NCBI GenBank assembly: GCA_024278255.1 | Contig: JAJRTP010000488.1 | Span: 1 to 28,019, forward strand | Source: Chloroflexota bacterium | GTDB lineage: Bacteria > Chloroflexota > Anaerolineae > Promineifilales > Promineifilaceae | Reading direction: 5' to 3' | DNA length: 28,019 bases | Part shown: in pieces, positions 1 through 8,381 of the stretch | How positions within the stretch are numbered: position 1 is the stretch's first letter | Layout of the letters: each line of letters opens with the position of its first letter | Translations under genes and position numbers: made by a program | The notes under the pieces: model-generated | Seen by the model: only the letters and a program-made list of their open reading frames with translations | Told to the model about the DNA's origin: nothing | Databases searched by the model: none

Positions 1-429
1 AACAATGATCTCGAAGAAGCGGTCGTTACGGCCGTACAGGGACGACGGCCGTAAAATGGTGTAAGGAATACCGCTTTGCCGAATCAACCGCTCGGCTTCC
101 CCTTTGGCTTTGAGCAGGGCGTGGCTGGCCAGGTGGTTGGCATTCATGCGGCTGACGCAGATAATTCGCTCGATCCCGGCGCGGCGGCTTTCTTCGAGGA
201 GGCGCTCTGTGCCTTCGACGTCTACGTGGCGCAGCAGCCGGTCCCGCCCGCGGGCTTCGGCTCCGGCCAGGTGGATGATGGTGTGGGGCTGGGTTTCTTC
301 GAGTTGTTGGCGCAGGGTGAGGGGGTCGTTGATACGGCCGTGGTAGGGCGCGGACGTAATGCCTTCTCGTTGGAACCAGGCCATGAGGGAACGGCCGATG
401 AAGCCGGTGGAACCGGTGACGAATATCAT
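1..429 (-). CDS. NAD-dependent epimerase/dehydratase, N-terminal part (runs off the window)
   Basis: The minus strand is open from the ATG at 429 to the window edge (143 codons, no stop), so only the N-terminal half is seen. It begins MIFVTGSTGFIGRSL, a Rossmann NAD(P)-binding GxxGxxG signature, and continues with IIHLAGAEARGRD and a YTILRPSSLYGRND stretch typical of extended/atypical SDR epimerases. The catalytic Tyr-x-x-x-Lys is not obvious: the usual site reads SRMNANHLASHALLKAKGE, so it may belong to the atypical NmrA/UDP-sugar epimerase group. It is divergent from the GT4 gene at 529, and a nucleotide-sugar role fits that neighbour (inference). A TACAAT box ends 6 nt before the ATG, so the mRNA may be leaderless. 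The family call is fairly safe; the substrate is unknown. Confidence 0.8.
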   Translation of the reverse strand, partial: MIFVTGSTGFIGRSLMAWFQREGITSAPYHGRINDPLTLRQQLEETQPHTIIHLAGAEARGRDRLLRHVDVEGTERLLEESRRAGIERIICVSRMNANHLASHALLKAKGEAERLIRQSGIPYTILRPSSLYGRNDRFFEIIV

Positions 430-528
430 GAGTGTATTGTACAAGCAGTAACGTGATGCGTGAAGGCGTACAGCCTGAACATATGAGAATGTTGGCAATA
501 CGCCAGTCACCCTTTTATAATCTCTGGC
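430..528. promoter_or_regulatory. Divergent promoter pair, both apparently leaderless
   Basis: Plus direction: TTGGCA (492-497), an 18-nt spacer, TATAAT (516-521), then only 7 nt to the GT4 ATG at 529. Minus direction: TTCACG (complement of 459-464), a 17-nt spacer, TACAAT (complement of 436-441), then 6 nt to the epimerase ATG at 429. No Shine-Dalgarno sequence lies before either ATG. A start about 7 nt past each -10 box would fall at or next to the start codon, giving leaderless mRNAs. The boxes are seen directly; the start sites are inferred. Confidence 0.6.
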
Positions 529-1692
529 ATGACACGCTTTTGCCTGATTGGGCCGACGTATCCGTACCGGGGTGGGATTGCCCATTATACGACGCTTTTG
601 GCCCAACATTTACGGGAGGAAGGGCATGAAGTATTGCTGCTCTCTTTTTCGCGGCAGTATCCGGGCTGGCTGTTTCCCGGTAGAAGTGACAAGGACCCCA
701 GTGAACGGCCGTTGCGCACGGAAGCGGAATATATTTTGGACCCAATCAACCCGCTCACCTGGCGGCGTACCTTAAAACGGATAAAAGAATGGCAGCCGGA
801 TGTAGTGATTATTCCCTGGTGGCACCCTTATTTCGCACCGGTCTGGTCATTTTTGAGCCGGGGTATCAAGCGGTTAGACTTCGCACCCCAGTTGATTTTT
901 ATTTGTCACAATGTCTTACCGCATGAACAGGGTAAATTCAGCAAAATTGTTTTACCGATAGTGATCAAGGTAACCTTGAACAAGGGCGACAGCTTTATTG
1001 TTCATTCGCAGGCAGATGGGGACATTTTGCACACGCTTTTACCCCTGGCACACTACACGGTTACGCCGCTGCCTACGTATGCTGCTTTGGGAGATGTGGA
1101 TACGACGGCCGTGGAGCTACCAGTCACATTACCGGACGATCGGCCGTTGTTATTGTTTGCGGGTTTTGTACGGCCGTATAAGGGGCTGGATATTTTGCTG
1201 GATGCTTTGGCAATTGTTGTGCAGGAACGGCCGTTGCACTTACTGATAGCCGGCGAATTCTGGCAAGGTGGTGAGGCGCAGTACCGGCGGCAAATCCAGG
1301 AATTGGGTATTGAAGAAGACGTGACTATTATCAATGAATACCTGCCGGATGAATTGTTAGCCGCTTGCATTGACCGGGCAGATGTAGTGGTGTTGCCGTA
1401 TCGCAGCGCTACGCAGAGTGCGATTATTCAGATGGCTTTCGGCCATCATACGCCGGTAATTACGACGAATGTGGGTGGATTGGCTGAGGTGGTGGAGGAC
1501 GGCCGTACCGGGTTGGTGGTACCACCGGAGGATGCAACAGCATTGAGCATAGCCATTAACCAAGTTTTTGCAGAAGATTACGTAAAAACATTTCATAATA
1601 ATATCAGGCTAAAAAGCAACCGTTTTTCCTGGAAGTCCTTAACCCAAAACATACAATCTTTAACCGGTATACAGTTCTCCCTCCCACATTGA
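529..1692 (+). CDS. Glycosyltransferase family 4 (GT-B fold)
   Basis: This 387-aa protein probably transfers a sugar from a nucleotide-sugar donor to a growing surface polysaccharide at the cytoplasmic face of the membrane. The N-terminal domain has the acceptor-side glycine loop (PTYPYRGGIAHYT, residues 9-21). The C-terminal domain carries FVRPYKGLDILLDAL, the usual R/K-containing donor-site motif, and YRSATQSAIIQMAFGHHTPVITT then NVGGLAEVV. The second motif is the GT4 EX7E region, here with Gln in place of the usual glutamates, a variant seen in some GT4 subgroups. Length is normal. The gene holds five ACGGCCGT copies, but its last 130-150 nt turn AT-rich like the genes that follow, so a composition boundary lies within its 3' end. 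Donor and acceptor cannot be read from the sequence. Confidence 0.9.
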   Translation: MTRFCLIGPTYPYRGGIAHYTTLLAQHLREEGHEVLLLSFSRQYPGWLFPGRSDKDPSERPLRTEAEYILDPINPLTWRRTLKRIKEWQPDVVIIPWWHPYFAPVWSFLSRGIKRLDFAPQLIFICHNVLPHEQGKFSKIVLPIVIKVTLNKGDSFIVHSQADGDILHTLLPLAHYTVTPLPTYAALGDVDTTAVELPVTLPDDRPLLLFAGFVRPYKGLDILLDALAIVVQERPLHLLIAGEFWQGGEAQYRRQIQELGIEEDVTIINEYLPDELLAACIDRADVVVLPYRSATQSAIIQMAFGHHTPVITTNVGGLAEVVEDGRTGLVVPPEDATALSIAINQVFAEDYVKTFHNNIRLKSNRFSWKSLTQNIQSLTGIQFSLPH

Positions 1693-1754
1693 AACACGTT
1701 TAGCAGATCAAGGGAGCGAAAACGGCAATTTAGTTGCGGTGAAACATACTTCTT

Positions 1755-2627
1755 ATGCAAGTAACAATTATCATTCCCAGTCTAAACTCACCTATCATTG
1801 ACCAAGTACTGCTTAAAGTTCAACAGCAGTCTGCCTGGGATAATGTCGGGGAACTGTTGATCGTGGGCAAAGATAATCTCGGTCTTCTTCAGGAAAATGA
1901 ACGAATCAAACTGATCGATACGGATCAACCCGTATCAGCCCCAAAAGCACGTAATATTGGCATTCAAGCAGCATCACATGATTTGCTGCTCTTTTTGGAT
2001 AGTGATTGCTTGCCAGAGCCAACCTGGCTGGAGGAACACTTAAAAGCACATACAGCCGGATACCAGGTTGTTGGCGGAGGGGTGCTGCCAGAGGGGGAAA
2101 ACTATTGGCGCCTTAGCTACAACCTGACCTTATTTCATGAGTTTTATACAACGGCTCCCCCTGGTCCCCGCCAATACCTGCCAACATTAAATTTGTCCGT
2201 ACAACGTCAAGTAATCGAGACTGTCGGGTTGCTCAACGAAGCGTTGGCACGAGGGCAGGATATTGAGTGGACAGCCCGCATGAAAGGTGCTGGATATATG
2301 CCTTATTTTTGACCCCAAGCGGCCGTGGCCCATCAACATAATCGCACTAATTTGCAAAGCGTCTGGCATGATTGCGCCCGTTCCGGGTACCACATGCGCC
2401 AGGTGCGTCTGCATCATGCAGGCCAAATGAATGCACCGGGCTTGTTACAGTATCGGCCACTTGTGTTGGGCTTGTCACCGGTCATTGCTGCCTGGGCGAC
2501 AGGGCGTATCTTGCGGTCACGGCCGTCTACATTTAAGCAACATTGGAAAACTATACCAGCCATATATTTAACCAAAATCGCCTGGTGCTGGGGAGCATCA
2601 CATAAATCATATGACGGCCGTTCATAA
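1755..2627 (+). pseudogene. Glycosyltransferase family 2 interrupted by an in-frame TGA
   Basis: The frame opens at ATG 1755 and codes for a GT-A type GT2 enzyme: IIIPSLNS near the N-terminus, LLLFLDSDCLPEP with the metal-binding DxD (D82-S-D84), and GQDIEWTARMKGAGY near the acceptor site. A TGA at 2310-2312 stops it after residue 185. The same frame then stays open to TAA 2625-2627, reading PQAAVAHQHNRTNLQSVWHD and a hydrophobic tail expected of the same family. The 3' part overlaps the next gene by 17 nt, as expected of one intact cistron. The TGA lies in TATTTTTGACCCC. Removing one T and adding one C would give TAT TTT GAC CCC with the frame kept, so paired homopolymer errors or mutations are possible, as is a single point mutation. 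TGA ends neighbouring genes normally (529-1692), so recoding is unlikely. Confidence 0.75.
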
Positions 2628-3516
2628 AAAAGTCCTCATTGTCACCCTCAATTGGCGTCAAGCAGAAATGACTGTGGAATGCGTCCAGGCTTTGCAAGCT
2701 ATGATCTACCCATCTGTAGAAATCATGGTCATTGACAATGGGTCTGGAGATGAATCGCCACGTATCCTAAAAGACAAACTTACAAATATACATATCCGCT
2801 GCTTACCAGAAAATATAGGCTTTGCTGCCGGTTCAAATGTTGGGCTACAGTATGCCTTGAATCACAATTTCGAATACGCCCTCCTCATAAACAACGATGC
2901 ATTTCCAGCACATGATATGCTGTCAATTTTAATGGAAGAAACTGCACCCGATATCGCCCTGATGTCACCAAAAATTTATTATGAGGCAGAACCGGAACGG
3001 ATTTGGTTTGCTGGTGGCCGTCAACACCCAACATTGCTGGAATTACTTAATCGGGGGCAAGGAGAGCTTGATGGAACTTCCTGGCAATCAGCACAAGATG
3101 TTGATTATTTGCTGGGCACTTGCTTACTGGTTAATCTTACTGCAATAAAAAAAGTGGGTTTATTAAATGAACAATACTTCATGTATTATGAAGATTTAGA
3201 TTGGTCTATTCGCTTCCGTACAGCAGGGTATCGGCTGAGGCTGATCGCCGATGCTCACTTATATCACCGCGCAGCAATAAGTAGCGGCGGTACAGATTCA
3301 CCTTTACGCCGATATTATCTAGCCAGGAGTAGCTTCATCTTTTTTTATTCTCATCGGCAACAAGGAAAATCATGGGCTATTTTGGTATTCCGCACGCTCA
3401 ACGCCATTAAACAAGTGGGGGTATTATTGCTCAGTGGAAAAGGGAGTGTAGCAAGGGCTTATTTACGGGGTTTACACGACGGCTGTCGTCTAGTCAGGGA
3501 GTCTGCCAAAGCATGA
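2611..3516 (+). CDS. Glycosyltransferase family 2, rhamnosyltransferase-like
   Basis: A 301-aa GT2 enzyme. It opens with VLIVTLNWRQAEMTVECVQAL, then VMVIDNGSGDES (nucleotide-binding Asp), ENIGFAAGSNVGLQYAL, and the metal site LLINNDAF (N94-N-D-A97). The catalytic-base region is YEDLDWSIRFRTAGY (E194, D195). This pattern is typical of WcaA/RfbF-like rhamnosyl- or related glycosyltransferases. A basic, hydrophobic C-terminal tail may attach to the membrane. The start overlaps the broken GT2 frame before it by 17 nt and the stop overlaps the flippase start as ATGA, so translation is probably coupled through the operon. One ACGGCCGT copy sits at codons 2-4; the rest is AT-rich. It likely adds one sugar to the lipid-linked unit exported by the next gene (inference). 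Confidence 0.9.
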   Translation: MTAVHKKVLIVTLNWRQAEMTVECVQALQAMIYPSVEIMVIDNGSGDESPRILKDKLTNIHIRCLPENIGFAAGSNVGLQYALNHNFEYALLINNDAFPAHDMLSILMEETAPDIALMSPKIYYEAEPERIWFAGGRQHPTLLELLNRGQGELDGTSWQSAQDVDYLLGTCLLVNLTAIKKVGLLNEQYFMYYEDLDWSIRFRTAGYRLRLIADAHLYHRAAISSGGTDSPLRRYYLARSSFIFFYSHRQQGKSWAILVFRTLNAIKQVGVLLLSGKGSVARAYLRGLHDGCRLVRESAKA

Positions 3517-4970
3517 ATGCCACCCAAAAACTATTTAGTAATTCTGCTTTAGCTTTCACCAGCAAGATTGTCGTCAGGGCCAGTGATGCTTTAATTTTTA
3601 TAATGATCGCACGTATGGTCGGTGCAGAGGATGCAGGCATTTTTCGTTTAGGCAAAATCTATCTGTCCCTAGCTCTTGCTCTTTCGGCCTGGGGATTACA
3701 TGATTTACTCATTCGGGAAGTGGCCCCGAAACGAAATGAAAGTGGCAAATATCTGGTTAATTTTTTGGTGATGCGCTTATCGCTAGCCTTTATTGCCTTC
3801 ATCATTTTGCTATTTTTAATGACATTGGACTTACCTTACAGTGAAGAAGGCAAAAAGGTTATTATTATATTCAGCCTGGCTATCTTTACAGAAGCTGCTT
3901 TCGTGATTTTTGAAGCATTTTTTGTGGCACATGAGCAGTTAATTGTACCGACGATGGCTGGTATGGTAAGCGGTTTTGTTAAGGTTAGCGGAGCTTTCTT
4001 GCTTTTAATAGGAGGCACCACTATTGTCTCTGTGGCCTGGATGATTCCCATCGGCAGTATGGTTGGCGTGTTGTTGTTTTTTCCGGCTGCTATCAAATTA
4101 TTTAGAAAAGTACCCCAAACCGCTTCGCTTCGTCCCGGATTTCGCTTTATCCGCAAACACCTTCATTTAGTTACCGGATTTATACTTATTGGTATTTTTT
4201 ATAATTTAAACTTGCAACAAGATTCGTTTTTGATTTCATTATTCCTGACAGAGAAGGAGTTGGGGTGGTATGGAGCTGCCCAAACCATACTATTAGGCTT
4301 TCTCATGTTGTCGGCGGCCATGCGCATAACAGTGTATCCACTTATGGCTCGTTATCATAAAAAGGAACCTGAAAAGCTGGTGTTTTTTTACCGAAAAATC
4401 AATCAATATTTTATTATTGGCATTTTACCGATCACTATTTTAGTCAGTATACTTGCTTATCAGATCATTGAACTGGTTTTTGGCAAATCATTTGCTCCGG
4501 CAGCACCGGCCTTGCAGTTGATGATTTGGGAAGTCTTTTTTACTTTTTTGCACATTCCCAATGCCCGTTTGATGTTGGTTGAAAATCGACAAAAGCAACT
4601 GGGGTGGATCATGGGTGTTGGTCTGTTGGTAAGCCTCATTTTGAATTTATGGATGATACCCCAGTATGGCCTGGTGGGTGCCGCCTTAAATCGATCCCTG
4701 ACAATGATGGTTATTTTTTTGATAACATATTTTTATGTAAGACGGTCTTTAGTAACATTTCAGCTTTTTCCCTTACTTATTAAACCAGGGATAGCGGCTT
4801 TGCTAATGACTGCCGTTGTATTGACATTGCGCAATTCGTTTATTCTCTGGCCGATATTAGCTGGCCTAAGTATTTATTTATTCGTTATTATTCTTTCAGG
4901 TGGTGTGACGAGAGAAGATCGGCGTTATTTACACCAGCTTATCCAGCCACGGAACTCGTCTGCCATGTAG
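3513..4970 (+). CDS. Wzx-like polysaccharide flippase (MOP/MATE superfamily)
   Basis: A 485-aa, strongly hydrophobic protein with about 12-14 predicted membrane segments. It opens with KLFSNSALAFTSKIVVRASDALIFIMIARMVG, the usual N-terminus of polysaccharide transporters in the MVF/MOP group (Polysacc_synt family), and has the LGWYGAAQTILLGFLMLSAAMRITVYPLMARYH segment often found mid-protein. It would move undecaprenyl-linked glycan units from the inner to the outer face of the cytoplasmic membrane. The start overlaps the upstream GT2 stop (ATGA, 3513-3516). The gene is AT-rich with many T runs and has no ACGGCCGT copy in 1.46 kb, unlike DNA downstream of 11 kb. Its last 32 nt overlap the 3' end of the convergent sulfotransferase. 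Confidence 0.88.
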   Translation: MNATQKLFSNSALAFTSKIVVRASDALIFIMIARMVGAEDAGIFRLGKIYLSLALALSAWGLHDLLIREVAPKRNESGKYLVNFLVMRLSLAFIAFIILLFLMTLDLPYSEEGKKVIIIFSLAIFTEAAFVIFEAFFVAHEQLIVPTMAGMVSGFVKVSGAFLLLIGGTTIVSVAWMIPIGSMVGVLLFFPAAIKLFRKVPQTASLRPGFRFIRKHLHLVTGFILIGIFYNLNLQQDSFLISLFLTEKELGWYGAAQTILLGFLMLSAAMRITVYPLMARYHKKEPEKLVFFYRKINQYFIIGILPITILVSILAYQIIELVFGKSFAPAAPALQLMIWEVFFTFLHIPNARLMLVENRQKQLGWIMGVGLLVSLILNLWMIPQYGLVGAALNRSLTMMVIFLITYFYVRRSLVTFQLFPLLIKPGIAALLMTAVVLTLRNSFILWPILAGLSIYLFVIILSGGVTREDRRYLHQLIQPRNSSAM

Positions 4971-5784
4971 AAAGATCAAGTCCTATTAAATCAGCAAGGC
5001 GATCTGTATCTTCTGCATAATACGTTTCAAACAGATTTTGCCTTAATGAGGCATCTAATTTTTCTGGTTCGTGAGCAGTCGGTAATAAATTGATCGTGTT
5101 ATTTCCCACCGAAACCAATACACGTTGCCAGGATGACGGTAACAATTTAATTTTTTCACGAACTTTATATACGTGTCTGTGAAACAACAAAACACTGCCG
5201 CCACGATTCACATTGTTATGTAGAAGAGATGGAGTAAACGCAGTATTAATCTGTAAAAAAGAGAAGCATTGGGAAATAGCCGTTTCTGGCCTGTTTTTAA
5301 ACTGCTCTTGAATAAGTATAAGTATTTTCTCTGATGGAAAAAGTGACAGATATCGTTGTAGCTGGACAAAATAATAGCCGCGACTACGTAACTCAAAACG
5401 GCCGTCCTCCAGAAAGTATTGTTGAAAATCGGCATCGATAGGAAAGAAACCCCGTCGTACGTAATGCCAAAACGCAGAATAGGCTCGGTCTACTGGGTGG
5501 CGCAAACTGACGATGAACTTGATATTATCACCAAGTGTTTCTCGAATCCGGTATGGTACCTTAGGGTGATTCAAATAATTAGGTGTTGCCTCGCCCACAG
5601 CAATCTCCTTTTGTCGGAACCGGAAATGGTACGCATACCAATTTATCCCTTTATGAAAATGCTGATCGAAAAAGAAAATTTCTTTATCGGATGGCATAAA
5701 CAAATCGGGATGTTCAGATAAACACAATGCTAACCAGGAAGTTGCTGCTTTTTGTGCGCCAATAATCAAGAAGTTCGGTAACAT
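4939..5784 (-). CDS. PAPS-dependent sulfotransferase
   Basis: A 281-aa protein that would transfer sulfate from PAPS to a carbohydrate or other hydroxyl acceptor. The 5'-phosphosulfate loop is FLIIGAQKAATSWLA (K12 the expected catalytic Lys), and the 3'-phosphate site is VSLRHPVDRAYSAFWHY (R95, S103). Length and motif spacing match the bacterial Sulfotransfer_1/heparan N-sulfotransferase-like group. No signal peptide is seen. It converges on the flippase gene, overlapping its 3' end by 32 nt, and starts back-to-back with the methyltransferase at 5866. Its place inside a glycosyltransferase cluster suggests it sulfates the glycan made here (inference). One ACGGCCGT copy lies at 5398-5405. Confidence 0.88.
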   Translation of the reverse strand: MLPNFLIIGAQKAATSWLALCLSEHPDLFMPSDKEIFFFDQHFHKGINWYAYHFRFRQKEIAVGEATPNYLNHPKVPYRIRETLGDNIKFIVSLRHPVDRAYSAFWHYVRRGFFPIDADFQQYFLEDGRFELRSRGYYFVQLQRYLSLFPSEKILILIQEQFKNRPETAISQCFSFLQINTAFTPSLLHNNVNRGGSVLLFHRHVYKVREKIKLLPSSWQRVLVSVGNNTINLLPTAHEPEKLDASLRQNLFETYYAEDTDRLADLIGLDLSTWQTSSVAG

Positions 5785-5865
5785 GAACTCATACCTTTTT
5801 GTGTAAGCATGTTACAATTTTATTATAAAATACGTGCTTTGCATCCAAACATTTAACTTGAACAT
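5785..5865. promoter_or_regulatory. AT-rich divergent promoter region
   Basis: This 81-nt spacer separates the sulfotransferase (minus) from a methyltransferase (plus). It is very AT-rich and holds overlapping -10-like boxes: TATAAT on the minus strand, within the tract TATTTTATAATAA, and TACAAT/TATAAA on the plus strand. The -35 matches are poor in both directions (the best minus one is TTGGAT with about 15 nt spacing). No clear Shine-Dalgarno precedes the ATG at 5866. A two-way promoter is likely from layout, but exact starts cannot be fixed. Confidence 0.4.
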
Positions 5866-6879
5866 ATGGAAATCCAAACAAACCCTACCATAACTCTTCT
5901 TTGCCCCTCTTGCTGGGGGACTCTTGAGCAAAACCATTGTCCCAATTGTGGTGAATCATTCAGCCAGACATTGGACATCTTAGACCTGCGGTGGCCTCGC
6001 CCCCCTTCCCTAACAACGGCAGAGGAAACTCTAGTAACCAATTTGGTGACGCAATTTGAAACAAAAACCTATAGAGAGTTGGTCACGCTCCGATTTCAAG
6101 ACCTTGATGCCCCCCCTGAATTTTTGACATTATATCATGATTATCAAGCCAATTTACAAACACGCGGGAGGAGTATGATGGACATGTTTCAAACACGCCT
6201 TTCAGAACATTACAAAATACCGGACCGTCAAATAGCTTTGGATATTGGTTGTGGTGTGGGCACGAGTACGGCCGTACTTGCCAATCAGTTCGCTCAGGTT
6301 ATTGGAATTGACCCATCGCTGCCAGATCTCATTCTGGCCAAAAAATACTGCCAGGAGCAACACATTGAAAACACCTTGTTTGTTCAAGCCTTCGCCCAAC
6401 AGATCCCCCTTCAAGATAACCTTGTCAGTTATGTAGTAGCTCTTAATGTCATTGAACACCTGTTTGATGTTGAAAATGCCTTTGCCGAATTTCACCGGGT
6501 CTTAAAAGCTGACGGGTGTTTTTGCGGGGATTCACGCAATCGTTACGATCTGTTTTTTCCAGAACCTCACGCACAATTGCACTGGGTAGGATTATTTCCC
6601 CGTCGTTTCCAACCATGGTATGTTCGTACATTTAAAGAACGGCCGTATGTTAGCGCCCATTTACTATCCTGGCTAGAATTGCGTCGGTTTGCAAAACATA
6701 CCTTTGAGCAAACAACCATAACTTATCCATTGGTATCTGCGTATGGGCAGCCGGTCCAAACAGATAAATGGATACACCTCTTAGAGAAAACCCCTATTTT
6801 CCGACATCTGGCATTGATTATATTTCCATCCCATTTACTACTAGCCAAAGTAGGGAATCCCTTATCTAACACGCATTAA
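5866..6879 (+). CDS. Zinc-ribbon plus class I SAM-dependent methyltransferase
   Basis: A 337-aa protein. Residues 10-40 form a small treble-clef/zinc-ribbon with two Cys pairs (C13-P-S-C16 and C25-P-N-C28), resembling the Trm112-like knuckle found before some methyltransferases. The rest is a Rossmann methyltransferase of the Methyltransf_11 type: motif I ALDIGCGVGTSTAVLA (about 124-139), acidic motif II VIGIDPS, and motif IV/post-I SYVVALNVIEHLFDVENAFAEFHRVLK. Likely substrate is a sugar, lipid or other small molecule of the surface-glycan pathway (inference from neighbours). ACGGCCGT copies lie near 6268 and 6640. The target atom (O, N or C) cannot be told. Confidence 0.85.
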   Translation: MEIQTNPTITLLCPSCWGTLEQNHCPNCGESFSQTLDILDLRWPRPPSLTTAEETLVTNLVTQFETKTYRELVTLRFQDLDAPPEFLTLYHDYQANLQTRGRSMMDMFQTRLSEHYKIPDRQIALDIGCGVGTSTAVLANQFAQVIGIDPSLPDLILAKKYCQEQHIENTLFVQAFAQQIPLQDNLVSYVVALNVIEHLFDVENAFAEFHRVLKADGCFCGDSRNRYDLFFPEPHAQLHWVGLFPRRFQPWYVRTFKERPYVSAHLLSWLELRRFAKHTFEQTTITYPLVSAYGQPVQTDKWIHLLEKTPIFRHLALIIFPSHLLLAKVGNPLSNTH

Positions 6880-6938
6880 TCCAGATATTATTCCTGATAA
6901 TACTTCCAATGGGTTATAGACGAAAAGGGGTGAATTAT

Positions 6939-6944
6939 TATAAT
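6939..6944 (+). promoter_or_regulatory. TATAAT -10 box for the secreted repeat protein
   Basis: A perfect TATAAT lies 51 nt before the ATG at 6995, in an AT-rich leader. No good -35 hexamer is found at 16-18 nt; TTATAG at 19-nt spacing is the best. The leader ends with a strong Shine-Dalgarno, AAAGGAGA, about 8 nt before the ATG. A strong ribosome site suits an abundant secreted protein. Confidence 0.45.
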
Positions 6945-6994
6945 TAGACTGGAAATAAATTCAATTATCAATAAATATCAAAGGAGACATATTC

Positions 6995-8353
6995 ATGTTA
7001 AAACACAAACGGTTAGGTTTTATCTTATTGGTCGCAACAATGATGTTCTTGGTTACTCTGACATCAGCTTTTGCCGCAACCAATACTGGTATTGACGTTG
7101 TCAACCTAGAAAACGCCCCTGGTACAGTTGTTGTGGAATTTTATCAAGCAGATGGCACTTCTGGTGGCACACTTTCTTCACCCATTAGTGCTTTGGGTAG
7201 TTTAAACTTCTACATCCCGAACACCAGTATTGCTTCTGGTCAATATTCAGCCAGAATTAGTTCTGATGTACGTGTAGCAGCAACCGTGGGGTTAACCGAT
7301 AGCAGCCAGGAAATTGGTGATGATTATTTAGGCACCGATTCTCCGGCAAATGTCATCAGTTTCCCGCTCGTTTATCGTAATTTTGGTTCGTGGAATTCAC
7401 AACTCGTTGTGCAAAATGCGTCTGATACTTCACAAACAGTAAATATTGAATTCTTCAAGAACGGTTCTACGTCGGCTGACGCCTCTGATTCTGCTACAAT
7501 CCCAGCCTTCTCTTATGTTATATTCGATATGGCTAACTATGGCGGCTTTGGCAACGATTACGGTGTAGCAGTCGCCACCGGGACGGCGCCTCTAGCCGGT
7601 GTCGCATTAGCCGAACGGGATCCGGGCACAGGTGTACAGAACAAAGCTCAATTAACTTACCGGGCATTTACTGCCAGTCAAGAAGGTCAATCATTAGTTG
7701 CCCCATTATACTACAAGAACTTCAACGGGTTTGCTACAGGTTTGAATGTGGTAAACCGGGGTAATGTGGCCACAAATGTAACCGTTGAATTCCGTAGTTC
7801 AAACGGAGTCTCCGGTGGCCCGTGGACAGCTACCAGAAACAACCTGCAGCCAGGTGAGGGGTATACTTTCTATACGCCAAGCATTGCTGGTTTACCCGAT
7901 AACCTTTTTGGTTCCGCAACCATCACATCTTCAGCAGCTAATATTGCTCTGGTTGCTTCACACTCGCGGTTTGCCAGTGGCTCTCAACAAGCATTCGCTT
8001 ATGAAGCAGTCAGTTCGGCAGCCGCCAGTGGTTGCGTAGCTGCCCCTGTTGTTCAAAATCGGACAACCTGGAAATCTGGTCTTAATATCTTGAACTTGGG
8101 CAGTTCTTCTGCTAGTGTCACTATCAACTACTCCAGTTCAAACCCCTCAACACCAGATGCCAGCCAAACAGTTTCTATACCAGCTAATGACGGGTTAACC
8201 GTCTATATGCCTACAGATGGTACGACAGCTTCAGGTTTTTATGGTGGTGCTACCTTTGAAAGTGCCTCAAATATCGTTGTCTTGGTTTCAACAGCCAACT
8301 CTGCGGCCGGCATTGCTCGTAATTTCATGGGTGTAAATTATACTTGCCCCTAA
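6995..8353 (+). CDS. Secreted beta-sandwich repeat protein (four repeats), function unknown
   Basis: A 452-aa exported protein. A Sec signal peptide occupies residues 1-28 (basic MLKHKR, hydrophobic core, cleavage after SAFA). The mature part is four repeats of about 100 aa, each with a strand pair of the form L-x-V-x-N then V-x-V-E-F: DVVNLENAPGTVVVEFY, LVVQNASDTSQTVNIEFF, LNVVNRGNVATNVTVEF and LNILNLGSSSASVTINY. The joints between repeats are also alike (PLVYRNFGSWNSQL, PLYYKNFNGFATGL, APVVQNRTTWKSGL). The protein is rich in Ser, Thr, Gly, Asn and Val, and has only two Cys, both near repeat 4. No anchor or enzyme motif is seen, so a surface-layer, adhesion or matrix role is a guess. It has its own promoter-like box and terminator, so it is probably transcribed alone. 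Confidence 0.8.
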   Translation: MLKHKRLGFILLVATMMFLVTLTSAFAATNTGIDVVNLENAPGTVVVEFYQADGTSGGTLSSPISALGSLNFYIPNTSIASGQYSARISSDVRVAATVGLTDSSQEIGDDYLGTDSPANVISFPLVYRNFGSWNSQLVVQNASDTSQTVNIEFFKNGSTSADASDSATIPAFSYVIFDMANYGGFGNDYGVAVATGTAPLAGVALAERDPGTGVQNKAQLTYRAFTASQEGQSLVAPLYYKNFNGFATGLNVVNRGNVATNVTVEFRSSNGVSGGPWTATRNNLQPGEGYTFYTPSIAGLPDNLFGSATITSSAANIALVASHSRFASGSQQAFAYEAVSSAAASGCVAAPVVQNRTTWKSGLNILNLGSSSASVTINYSSSNPSTPDASQTVSIPANDGLTVYMPTDGTTASGFYGGATFESASNIVVLVSTANSAAGIARNFMGVNYTCP

Positions 8354-8381
8354 GCAAAACCATTTATTGATAATTGATTAA

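Noticed and set aside
2310..2312. TGA recoded as an amino acid (selenocysteine or reassigned code)
   Set aside because: TGA ends other genes in the same region (stops at 1690-1692 and 3514-3516), the site is not a Cys position in the family, and no SECIS-like hairpin is evident.
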